Assembly: GCA_031282925.1 (NCBI GenBank)
Contig: JAITCT010000005.1
Span: 1 to 14,105, forward strand
Origin: Dysgonamonadaceae bacterium
Lineage (GTDB): Bacteria > Bacteroidota > Bacteroidia > Bacteroidales > Azobacteroidaceae
Direction: 5' to 3'
DNA: 14,105 bases
Below, in pieces: positions 5,252 through 11,778 of this stretch; positions within the stretch are counted from its first letter, which is position 1, and each line of letters begins with the position of its first letter. The translations under genes were made by a program, and so were the position numbers. Under the pieces are notes generated by a model, which searched no databases, had not been told where the DNA came from, and was given only the letters and a program-made list of their open reading frames with translations.

Positions 5252-6753
5252 CTGATCGCTTCCGCAATATGTCCGACCTGTACCCTTTCGGAATCTTCCA
5301 AATCCGCAATGGTACGCGCCACCCGCAAAATACGGTCATAAGCCCGCGCGGAAAGATTGAGCCGCTCCATAGCGTCTTTCAAACGGGATAAACCGGCGGC
5401 GTCCGGTTGAGCGTATTCACGAAGCAGGCGGGTGTGCATCTGTGCATTGCAATAGACGCCGGCTTCTTCGGAAAAACGTTTTTCCTGAATTTTTCGCGCA
5501 CGGATTACCCGCTCGCGGATGCGTTCACTTGACTCGGCCGGCCGGATATCCGAAATATCCTCGAATGGAACAGGTACAATTTCTATTTGAATATCAATCC
5601 TATCCATTAAAGGTCCCGATATGCGGTTCAAGTATTTCCGGACTTGTTCGGGCGTACAGACACAGGCTTTGTTGGGATTGTTGAAATTACCGCAGGGACA
5701 AGGATTCATGGATGCAATCAGCATAAATCCTGCCGGATAGTCGATGCTGAATTTTGCCCGTGAAATAGTAATTTTCCTGTCTTCCAGCGGTTGCCGCAAG
5801 ACTTCCAAAACACCGCGGGTAAACTCCGCCATTTCGTCCAAAAACAAAACGCCGTTATGCGCAAGGCTGATTTCGCCCGGCTGCGGATAAGATCCGCCGC
5901 CAACCATCGCCACCATGGATATGGAATGGTGCGGACTCCTGAATGGACGCACTGCAATCAACGAGCCGTTGTGATTGATTTTCCCTGCTACCGAATGAAT
6001 CTTGGTCGTTTCCAGGCTTTCACTTAAAGTCAGGGGAGGAAGAATGGAAGGTATTCGCTTGGCTAACATGCTTTTCCCGGCTCCGGGACTACCTACAAGA
6101 AGTATGTTGTGCCCTCCGGCGCAAGCTACTTCAATCGCTCTTTTGGCAACTTCCTGCCCTTTGACTTCCGAAAAATCCCAGTCAATTTTAGTTTGACTGT
6201 CATAAAATTCCTTGCGCGGGTCAACAATCGTGCGGTTTAACTCTTTTTTGCCGTTAAAAAAATCAATCACCTCCGAGATATTTTCCGCGCCGTAAACTTC
6301 CAATCCCTGCACTGCTGCGGCTTCCCGCGCATTGCTGGCAGGAAGGATAATGCCCTTGAAGCCGCTTTCCTGCGCTTTAACGGCAATCGGCAAAACACCC
6401 TTGACCGATTTCAGGCTACCGTCCAGCGATAATTCTCCCATCATCAGGTAATCTCCGGTTTTATCGGGTTTGATTTGCTCCGCTCCGGCCAAAATTCCGA
6501 CAGCCAACGGCAAATCATAGGCCGCTCCTTCTTTGCGGATGTCGGCGGGCGCCATGTTGATAACAATTTGTTTACGGGGAAATTTCAACCCGATTTCGCT
6601 TAATGCGGAAGTAATCCGCTCGTGCGATTCCTTAATACTGACGTCCGGAAGGCCTACCAAAAAGAATTTAATCCCTTTACTGCAATTAACCTCAATCGTG
6701 ATGATATCTGCGTGAATGCCCTGAAGGGCTGCCGCATAGACTTTTACTAACAT
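5206..6753 (-). CDS. comM: YifB/ComM family Mg-chelatase-like AAA+ ATPase
   Basis: A 515-residue protein of the YifB/ComM family. Residues 1-165 form the Lon-protease-like N-terminal domain (FFLVGLPDVSIKESHERI, INMAPADIRKEGAAYDLPLAVGIL). Then comes the AAA+ core: Walker A G221-S-P-G-A-G-K-S228, Walker B L303-F-L-D-E307, and the segment HHSISMVAMVGGG. A cysteine cluster C352, C354, C364, C366 (PCPCG and ACVC) may bind metal. The C-terminal MgChlI domain has LSARAYDRILRVARTIADLE. ComM is a hexameric helicase that aids branch migration in natural transformation in Vibrio and Haemophilus; in Bacteroidetes the role is inferred by homology. All ATPase motifs are intact. It converges on the GNAT gene, sharing 46 bases. 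Confidence 0.93.
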   Translation of the reverse strand: MLVKVYAAALQGIHADIITIEVNCSKGIKFFLVGLPDVSIKESHERITSALSEIGLKFPRKQIVINMAPADIRKEGAAYDLPLAVGILAGAEQIKPDKTGDYLMMGELSLDGSLKSVKGVLPIAVKAQESGFKGIILPASNAREAAAVQGLEVYGAENISEVIDFFNGKKELNRTIVDPRKEFYDSQTKIDWDFSEVKGQEVAKRAIEVACAGGHNILLVGSPGAGKSMLAKRIPSILPPLTLSESLETTKIHSVAGKINHNGSLIAVRPFRSPHHSISMVAMVGGGSYPQPGEISLAHNGVLFLDEMAEFTRGVLEVLRQPLEDRKITISRAKFSIDYPAGFMLIASMNPCPCGNFNNPNKACVCTPEQVRKYLNRISGPLMDRIDIQIEIVPVPFEDISDIRPAESSERIRERVIRARKIQEKRFSEEAGVYCNAQMHTRLLREYAQPDAAGLSRLKDAMERLNLSARAYDRILRVARTIADLEDSERVQVGHIAEAISYRNLDRENWAGSGF

Positions 6754-6798
6754 AGTTTTCGGTTTTATACTTTGCGCGGCTCAATTTTGTCAGCTACG

Positions 6799-6820
6799 AG
6801 TTACACGGGTTCCCGTAACT
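6799..6820. other. Small imperfect hairpin in the comM upstream gap
   Basis: agttac at 6799-6804 pairs with gtaact at 6815-6820, with ggg/ccc pairing inside and a two-base bulge. It lies between the comM start (6753) and the stop of the next gene (6890). No T run follows on either strand, so a terminator is not supported. The remainder of this 136-base gap shows no clear promoter box. Confidence 0.3.
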
Positions 6821-6889
6821 TGTAACTAACAAACCTGTCCCGTGCGCAGTAATCATTTAAATCGTTATATAATACTTAATTCTCTATTT

Positions 6890-8023
6890 TCAACTCTCAA
6901 GTCTCAATTCGGTTAACATCGTTTGAATGCTGTCAATCGGCATCTTCGAGCCAATAATTGTTTTGTTCTTATCAATCAAATAATTACAAGGGAGTTCAGA
7001 AACATTGTACAAAGAAACCATGGATGACGACCAGCCGGCATGGTCAATTACCTGCGCCCATGTGAACCCCTTTTCTTCGGACAGTTTTTCCCAGTCCGCC
7101 CTGTTTTCATCCAGTGAAATCGTTAACATACCCAGGTCCTTTTCCGGAAATTTTTTCCTGATAGATACCCATTTAGCATAATCCGTTTCGCAAAGCGGCG
7201 ACCAGGAAGCGGCAAATGTCAACAAGACATATTTATTTTTGAAAGTTTCCAACCGGATGGTATCATTTTTAACGCTCAAAATGCTGAAATCCGGCGCCGG
7301 ACTTCCTGCCTCAGTCTGCCGGTCTTTCTCAACCCATTCCTGCAATTTTGCATACATCTCATTTTCCCGTGCTTCGCCGGTAATCAAAGAAAGCGCAGGA
7401 CGAATACCGGCCGCATTTTTCGTATCCAGCAAAAAATCCTGAATCAATACCAGGCTTGCAACCGAAGCCGGATGAGCCTTTACAAAATCCATCGCACGGA
7501 TTTTCAAAGCTTGGTTGATATTTTTCATTTGGGATGAGAATTGAGCGCTTGCAATTTCAGCGCTTGCAGCATCGTTTCCTTTATGATTAGCCGAAATTTT
7601 ATCCCTTATATCGCCCATTTTCTTAATTAAAGCCTTGTTTGTTATCTTGAAATCCGACAGTAAATCGTTAACTTCCCCACCTTTAGCTAAAACTAATTCG
7701 GGATAATTAACGTCGCCCGTGAGGGTAATATTTTCACCGTTTTTAGCCCAAACCGTCACCCAAATATTACCCTTTTCCATGTAAACAACTGCCGGTTGAA
7801 GAATTTCGGATTTGCTTTTATACTTGAACTTACCTGCTTTCGACCGGATTGTATCTATTTGAAATACGGAATCCGGACGTGTAACGATATATAATTCAGG
7901 CGTTTCAACGCCTTTTAGATTTCCATGAATGGTATAAGAATTTGTATCTTTGCACGATACGAAAACGAATGTACACAACGGAATAAATACCAGGTTTAAT
8001 AAATGAATTTTTTTTGCCGTCAT
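6890..8023 (-). CDS. Thioredoxin-fold (TlpA/DUF4369-like) lipoprotein with altered CxxC
   Basis: A 377-residue exported lipoprotein. From the ATG at 8023 it has a basic N-terminus, a hydrophobic stretch and the lipobox F-V-S-C at residues 21-24. The N-terminal half (YTIHGNLKGVETPELYIV, GKFKYKSK) resembles the DUF4369 domain of Bacteroidetes thiol-disulfide proteins. The C-terminal third is a thioredoxin/TlpA fold (GSPAPDFSILSVKNDTIRLETF, KYVLLTFAASWSPLC, then ELPCNYLID at the cis-proline). The active site reads W-S-P-L-C where W-C-x-x-C is expected, so the nucleophilic cysteine is missing and normal reductase chemistry is doubtful. ATGs at 8056 and 8044 are in frame, but 8056 lies over a likely promoter and adds residues before the signal, so 8023 is preferred. 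Confidence 0.82.
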   Translation of the reverse strand: MTAKKIHLLNLVFIPLCTFVFVSCKDTNSYTIHGNLKGVETPELYIVTRPDSVFQIDTIRSKAGKFKYKSKSEILQPAVVYMEKGNIWVTVWAKNGENITLTGDVNYPELVLAKGGEVNDLLSDFKITNKALIKKMGDIRDKISANHKGNDAASAEIASAQFSSQMKNINQALKIRAMDFVKAHPASVASLVLIQDFLLDTKNAAGIRPALSLITGEARENEMYAKLQEWVEKDRQTEAGSPAPDFSILSVKNDTIRLETFKNKYVLLTFAASWSPLCETDYAKWVSIRKKFPEKDLGMLTISLDENRADWEKLSEEKGFTWAQVIDHAGWSSSMVSLYNVSELPCNYLIDKNKTIIGSKMPIDSIQTMLTELRLES

Positions 8024-8053
8024 AAAAATTAGGTTTTTTTCCATTTTAAACGG

Positions 8054-8061
8054 CAAAAATA
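8054..8061 (-). promoter_or_regulatory. Candidate -7 box for the thioredoxin-fold lipoprotein gene
   Basis: On the minus strand 8054-8061 reads TATTTTTG, matching TAnnTTTG. Transcription would start near 8047 and reach the ATG at 8023 after about 24 bases. No good TTTG box is found at the expected distance (near 8081-8085), so support rests on the -7 box. Confidence 0.35.
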
Positions 8062-8218
8062 ACGAAATGTTTCATTGAACGGACAATTATTTTTTCAGGT
8101 AATTCCAATTGCCGCATGATAGGGAAAAGGCAACCAGTCATGGGATAATTTTCAAAATTTGAGATTTTACGTTACAGAAATCAATCTTAATAGGGTGCAT
8201 TTCAAATTGTCGCAGTGC

Positions 8219-8249
8219 GGTTGTTTTGTTATTGAAATAAGGTGGAAAT
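8219..8249 (+). repeat. Alternating repeat, copy 1 (partial)
   Basis: These 31 bases (ggttgttttgttattg, then aaataaggtggaaat) match copy 3 at 8747-8777 with two mismatches in the same orientation. The match fades after 8249. The 160 bases to the left, back to the lipoprotein promoter, show no feature I can support. Confidence 0.7.
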
Positions 8250-8262
8250 ATCGTGAAAATTT

Positions 8263-8318
8263 AATTACGAAATACGTAGGGGCGCACACACGGGTGCGCC
8301 CCTACGTGTGTGCGCCCC
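8263..8318. repeat. AATTACG-led palindromic repeat, unit 1, with two competing stems
   Basis: The unit opens with aattacgaaatacgtagg (8263-8280). A perfect 14-bp stem pairs acgtaggggcgcac at 8274-8287 with 8294-8307 around a 6-base loop. Alternatively ggggcgcacacac at 8279-8291 pairs perfectly over 13 bp with 8306-8318. The two stems exclude each other. A related unit begins at 8484. Confidence 0.75.
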
Positions 8319-8374
8319 GTTGATGCAAGCACACCCTCCGGCTGGTGCGAGGCTGTGCCTCGTGCCGTCTATCC

Positions 8375-8393
8375 TGACAGGTTCAACCTGTCA
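8375..8393. repeat. Short palindrome (tgacaggtt type)
   Basis: tgacaggtt at 8375-8383 and aacctgtca at 8385-8393 form a perfect 9-bp inverted repeat around one base. The form is like small palindromes dispersed in Bacteroidetes intergenic DNA. Strong symmetry could serve a regulator, but no gene start is nearby. Confidence 0.6.
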
Positions 8394-8402
8394 AAATAAT
8401 TA

Positions 8403-8423
8403 CGACAAGGTAGAACCTTGTCG
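8403..8423. repeat. Short palindrome (cgacaaggt type)
   Basis: cgacaaggt at 8403-8411 pairs perfectly with accttgtcg at 8415-8423 over 9 bp with a 3-base loop. Its layout copies that of the palindrome 10 bases to the left, with a different stem sequence (gacaagg against gacagg), suggesting a related repeat family. Confidence 0.6.
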
Positions 8424-8445
8424 CAACATGAGAATTAGTGCAGCC

Positions 8446-8478
8446 GTCATTGCGAGCCGCGAAGCGGCGAAGCAATCC
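8446..8478. repeat. GTCATTGCGAG...GAAGCAATCC palindromic repeat
   Basis: gtcattgcgag leads to gccgc/gcggc (8456-8460 with 8464-8468, loop gaa) and ends gcgaagcaatcc; an outer stem pairs attgc at 8449-8453 with gcaat at 8472-8476. I recognise GTCATTGCGAG...AAGCAATC as a dispersed intergenic repeat found in many unrelated bacterial genomes. Confidence 0.7.
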
Positions 8479-8483
8479 AGAGA

Positions 8484-8523
8484 AATTACGAATTACGTAG
8501 GTGTACACCCGTGTGTGCACCCC
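8484..8523. repeat. AATTACG-led palindromic repeat, unit 2
   Basis: The first 18 bases (8484-8501) match 8263-8280 at 17 positions. They are followed by a 9-bp stem, ggtgtacac at 8500-8508 with 8513-8521 (one G-T), instead of the GC-rich stem of unit 1. The shared leader with a different stem suggests two members of one repeat family. Confidence 0.65.
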
Positions 8524-8535
8524 AACCGGGGGATA

Positions 8536-8580
8536 AACCTCATTTCCACCTTATTTTCTCCAACAGAACAACCTCAGTAG
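8536..8580 (-). repeat. Alternating repeat, copy 2
   Basis: On the minus strand it reads ctactgaggttgttctgtt and continues with ggagaaaataaggtgg and aaatgaggtt. It matches copy 3 (8740-8783, plus strand) at about 38 of 45 positions, so the two form long inverted repeats about 160 bases apart. Confidence 0.75.
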
Positions 8581-8603
8581 CAAAAGCGTGTTAATAATTC
8601 AAA

Positions 8604-8716
8604 TTCCCTGACCTTATTACATTATTACATTGTACGCGATATGGTTTTGTGCACCGGCAAACGACTTTTTTTATAAACACAAAGGATAAGATAAATGATG
8701 TAATAAGGTCAGGGAA
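8604..8716. repeat. Inner 19-bp inverted repeat
   Basis: ttccctgaccttattacat at 8604-8622 is the exact reverse complement of 8698-8716. This pair is nested inside repeat copies 2 and 3. The 75-base centre (8623-8697) has no reading frame of note. The arm includes aataaggt, which also occurs in the outer repeat, hinting at common ancestry. Confidence 0.78.
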
Positions 8717-8739
8717 ATATTATCATAATCCATCTCTCT

Positions 8740-8783
8740 CTACTGAGGTTGTTTTGTTATTTAAATAAGGTAGAAATGAGGTT
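8740..8783 (+). repeat. Alternating repeat, copy 3
   Basis: Reads ctactgaggttgttttgtt, then atttaaataaggtag and aaatgaggtt. It is inverted relative to copies 2 and 4 and direct relative to copy 1. tgaggtt appears at both ends of the element. Confidence 0.75.
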
Positions 8784-8810
8784 ATAATCACATTCGGCAG
8801 TTTGGGTATA

Positions 8811-8851
8811 AACCTCATTTACCTTATTTTCTCCAACAAAACAACGTTCGG
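8811..8851 (-). repeat. Alternating repeat, copy 4
   Basis: On the minus strand it reads ccgaacgttgttttgttgg, then agaaaataaggt and aaatgaggtt, with two bases missing relative to copy 2. It lies 27 bases after copy 3, so copies 3 and 4 can fold into one large hairpin. It precedes the glycosyltransferase promoter. Confidence 0.72.
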
Positions 8852-8906
8852 CGGAGCCAATGACAGGGCGCAACAGTTTGAAATACACCCTCGAAAATGT
8901 TCGCTT

Positions 8907-8937
8907 TTTGTTTGCCGGGAATTTTTTTATACTTTTG
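8907..8937 (+). promoter_or_regulatory. Bacteroidetes-type promoter of the glycosyltransferase operon
   Basis: TTTG at 8907-8910 and TACTTTTG (TAnnTTTG) at 8930-8937 are separated by exactly 19 bases, the consensus arrangement. Transcription would start near 8944, about 20 bases before the ATG at 8964. This supports that start over any upstream one. Confidence 0.7.
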
Positions 8938-8963
8938 GGCCGAAATTTGATTTATCGCACCAC

Positions 8964-10454
8964 ATGTACCACGAAAAGAAAATAACCTGCTTTCTACCTT
9001 ACAGTACGGCAGAGAATGTAGCGGAAACGGTAAAGGCATTCAAGTCTTTTGAAGAAACCGGGGACATTTTTATCCTGTATCCGGATGCCTCTGGCGTGAT
9101 TTTACCCGAAGGTTGCCGGTTATTGACTGCCGGCAGCCTGTTTCAAACCCAAACGCTGAAAAGAATCGCTTCCCGGATTGACACGCCTTATACCTTATTA
9201 TATATGGCGCTTTTGCCTTTACGGTTGGGCGCTTATTCCATCGGGAGGATGTTGCAGGTCATCGGCGATACGGGCGCCGGTATGCTGTATGCCGACCGCT
9301 ATCAAATAAAGGAAGGCGACCTGCAACCGTGTCCCGTAATTGATTACCAGGAGGGCAGCGTAAGGGACAATTTCGATTTCGGTTCGCTCTTGCTGTTTTG
9401 TTCCGATACGTTGAAAGAAGCGGTACATGCAATGGATACGGAATATGAAGCCGCAGCCCTGTATGATTTGCGCTTGAAGGTAGCCCAAAAACGCCGCCTG
9501 TTCCATTTACCGGAATTTCTTTATACGGAATCGGAAACGGATTCCCGGAAGCTGGGAGAACAACTGTTTGATTACGTGAATCCGAAGAACCGGCAGATAC
9601 AAATCGAAATGGAACAGGCTTTTACCCGTTACCTGAAAGATACCGGCGCATGGTTGAAACCGGAATTTACGGATATAAAGTTTTCGGCCGGCGGGACGTT
9701 TCCGGTAGAAGCATCGGTCGTGATACCGGTGCGCAACCGCGAAAAGACCGTCGAAGACGCCGTTCGTTCGGCGCTGATGCAAGTGGCGGCGTTTTCCTTC
9801 AACCTGATTGTGGTTGATAACCGTTCTACCGACCAGACTGCGGAAATCCTGCGGAAAATCGCCGCTTCCGATTCGCGCCTGATTCATATCGTGCCCGACC
9901 GGAACGATTTGGGCATCGGCGGTTGCTGGAATACGGCCGTCATGCACCCGCAATGCGGCAAGTTTGCTATCCAGTTGGACAGCGACGATTTATACATCGA
10001 CAACCGGGTTATCCAAACGGTTGTCGATGCGTTTTACGAACAGCATTGCGCCATGATTGTCGGGACTTACAAAACGGTGAATTTCAACCTGGAAGAAATC
10101 CCGCCCGGCGTTGTCGACCATCGCGAATGGACGCCGGACAACGGGCGGAACAACGCTTTGCGTATTAACGGACTGGGCGCTCCGCGGGCATTCTACACGC
10201 CGATATTGCGGGAAATCAAACTGCCCAATACAAGTTACGGCGAAGATTACGCCGCGGGATTGGCTGTTTCGCGCAGATACCGCATCGGGCGCATCTACAC
10301 GCCGCTGTACCTCTGCCGCCGCTGGGAGGATAATTCGGATGCTTCCCCGAATATTTATCAACAGAACGGCCATAATTTTTATAAAGACTGTATCCGGACG
10401 ATAGAACTGTCGGCGCGGAGGAAAGGCTTACAGCCGCCACCCGTAAATAATTAA
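8964..10454 (+). CDS. Two-domain family 2 glycosyltransferase
   Basis: A 496-residue cytoplasmic protein. Residues 249-450 form a GT-A family 2 domain: ASVVIPVRNREKTVEDAVRSAL at 250-271, VVDNRSTDQT, the metal-binding D339-S-D-D342, the likely catalytic E427-D428 and an RRW motif at 452-454. Residues 1-240 resemble a degenerate second GT-A fold (FILYPDASG, AGMLYADRYQIKEG near 105-118, PVIDYQEGSVRDNFDFGS) without a clear DxD, perhaps structural or acceptor-binding. The frame is open back to a TTG at 8802, but that part crosses repeat copy 4 and the promoter, so the ATG at 8964 is chosen. The gene is first in an operon with an AmpG-like permease (8-base gap) and a symporter. Donor and acceptor are unknown; a cell-envelope glycan is plausible. 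Confidence 0.85.
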   Translation: MYHEKKITCFLPYSTAENVAETVKAFKSFEETGDIFILYPDASGVILPEGCRLLTAGSLFQTQTLKRIASRIDTPYTLLYMALLPLRLGAYSIGRMLQVIGDTGAGMLYADRYQIKEGDLQPCPVIDYQEGSVRDNFDFGSLLLFCSDTLKEAVHAMDTEYEAAALYDLRLKVAQKRRLFHLPEFLYTESETDSRKLGEQLFDYVNPKNRQIQIEMEQAFTRYLKDTGAWLKPEFTDIKFSAGGTFPVEASVVIPVRNREKTVEDAVRSALMQVAAFSFNLIVVDNRSTDQTAEILRKIAASDSRLIHIVPDRNDLGIGGCWNTAVMHPQCGKFAIQLDSDDLYIDNRVIQTVVDAFYEQHCAMIVGTYKTVNFNLEEIPPGVVDHREWTPDNGRNNALRINGLGAPRAFYTPILREIKLPNTSYGEDYAAGLAVSRRYRIGRIYTPLYLCRRWEDNSDASPNIYQQNGHNFYKDCIRTIELSARRKGLQPPPVNN

Positions 10455-10462
10455 ATTGATAA

Positions 10463-11761
10463 ATGCAAATGAAAGATAAACAAATATCGCCCTGGGCGTG
10501 GATTCCTTCGCTCTATCTGGCGGAAGGCCTGCCGTATGTGGCGGTAATGACGATTTCCGTAATCATGTACAAACGGATGGGGATTTCCAATGCCGATATT
10601 GCTTTTTACACGGGATTGCTTTATTTGCCGTGGCTGATTAAACCGCTTTGGAGTCCGTTTGTTGATTTACTGAAAACCGGACGCTGGTGGATTATCGTGA
10701 TGCAAATCCTGATTGGCGGCGGGTTTGCCGGAATCGCCTTTACGGTTTCACTGCCGTTCTTTTTCCGGGCTACGCTTGCTTTCTTTTATCTGATGGCTTT
10801 TGCTTCGGCTACGCACGACATTGCTGCCGACGGGTTCTATATGCATGGTTTGGATACCGGCCGGCAAGCCATGTTTGTAGGCGTCAGAAATGTGTTTTAC
10901 CGTGCGGCTACGGTACTGGGACAGGGCGTGCTGGTTATTTTGGCGGGCTATCTCGAACGGATAACGGGAAAGATTGCTTTTGCGTGGTCAATTACCTTTT
11001 TTGTAATGGCGGGCTTGTTTGTCCTGCTTGCTTTGTATCACCGCTTTGCTTTGCCCAAGCCCGGCTCGGATGCGCCCGACCCGGATTTGAAGGCAAGCGA
11101 TATTTTGAAAGAATTTACAGAAACATTTGCATCTTTTTTCAAAAAACCACATTTGTTATCCGCCCTGTTCTTTATGTTAACTTTCCGCTTTGCCGAAGCG
11201 CAGTTGCAGAAACTTCTTTCCCCGTTCCTGCTTGATCCAGTCGAACAGGGCGGTTTAGGCTTGACAACGGAAGAAGTCGGGTTGGTTTACGGCACGGTAG
11301 GCGTCATAGCGCTGATGCTGGGCGGAATCATCGGCGGCGTCGCCGCTTCCCGCGGAGGACTGAAAAAATGGCTTTGGCCTATGACGCTCAGCATGTTGCT
11401 CACGGCAGTAACCTTTGTCTATTTGAGTTTTTCGCAAACCGGCAATTTGGCGGTAATCAATATTTGCGTTTTTGTCGAACAGTTCGGTTACGGTTTCGGC
11501 TTCACCGCCTACATGCTGTACCTGATGTATTTCTCCGAAGGCCGCCACAAAACGGCGCATTATGCGATTTGTACGGGATTTATGGCTATGGGCATGATGC
11601 TTCCCGGCATGTTCGCCGGTTGGTTGCAGGAACAGCTGGGATACAACCGCTTTTTTATCTGGGTGATGATTTGCAGTATCCTTCCCGCTATTGCCGTAGC
11701 AAAAATTAATTACGAATTACGGATTACGAAAGTTCATAATTCTTATATTCACAGTTCGTAA
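10463..11761 (+). CDS. AmpG-like MFS permease
   Basis: A 432-residue, about 12-helix inner-membrane transporter. Motifs typical of the AmpG branch of the major facilitator superfamily are SLYLAEGLPYVAV (residues 16-28), KPLWSPFVD (60-68) and SATHDIAADGFY (115-126), followed by RQAMFVGVRNVFYRAATVLG. AmpG proteins import muropeptide anhydro-sugars in cell-wall recycling; related MFS proteins carry other substrates, so the cargo here is inferred. An alternative ATG two codons in (10469) is possible. The gene follows the glycosyltransferase by 8 bases and precedes a sodium symporter by 17. Residues 415-432 (INYELRITKVHNSYIHSS) are encoded by an AATTACG palindrome and are probably not part of the conserved fold. 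Confidence 0.84.
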   Translation: MQMKDKQISPWAWIPSLYLAEGLPYVAVMTISVIMYKRMGISNADIAFYTGLLYLPWLIKPLWSPFVDLLKTGRWWIIVMQILIGGGFAGIAFTVSLPFFFRATLAFFYLMAFASATHDIAADGFYMHGLDTGRQAMFVGVRNVFYRAATVLGQGVLVILAGYLERITGKIAFAWSITFFVMAGLFVLLALYHRFALPKPGSDAPDPDLKASDILKEFTETFASFFKKPHLLSALFFMLTFRFAEAQLQKLLSPFLLDPVEQGGLGLTTEEVGLVYGTVGVIALMLGGIIGGVAASRGGLKKWLWPMTLSMLLTAVTFVYLSFSQTGNLAVINICVFVEQFGYGFGFTAYMLYLMYFSEGRHKTAHYAICTGFMAMGMMLPGMFAGWLQEQLGYNRFFIWVMICSILPAIAVAKINYELRITKVHNSYIHSS

Positions 11762-11772
11762 TTCGTAATTAA
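11706..11772. repeat. AATTACG inverted repeat over the permease stop codon
   Basis: ttaattacgaattacg at 11706-11721 pairs perfectly over 16 bp with 11757-11772, around a 35-base spacer. The permease stop (11759-11761) lies in the right arm, and the symporter start is 7 bases after it. Transcribed, it would form a hairpin in the intercistronic region. The aattacg unit also leads the repeats at 8263 and 8484. There is no T run, so termination is not indicated. Confidence 0.75.
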
Positions 11773-11778
11773 ATCAAT

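Noticed and set aside
8024..8056. Start of the thioredoxin-fold lipoprotein at the ATG at 8056
   Set aside because: It would put 11 residues before a complete lipoprotein signal, and the codon lies on the likely -7 promoter box at 8054-8061.
8308..8580. A 90-residue plus-strand reading frame in the repeat-rich gap
   Set aside because: It is built entirely from palindromic repeats and has no family resemblance; it ends inside repeat copy 2.
8219..8851. A possible CRISPR array because of repeated motifs
   Set aside because: Copies alternate in orientation, spacing is irregular (about 287, 159 and 27 bases), repeats vary, and no cas gene is present.
8802..8963. A longer glycosyltransferase starting at a TTG at 8802
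   Set aside because: The extra 54 codons run through repeat copy 4 and over the promoter boxes at 8907-8937, and do not look like protein. The ATG at 8964 fits the promoter and the domain start.
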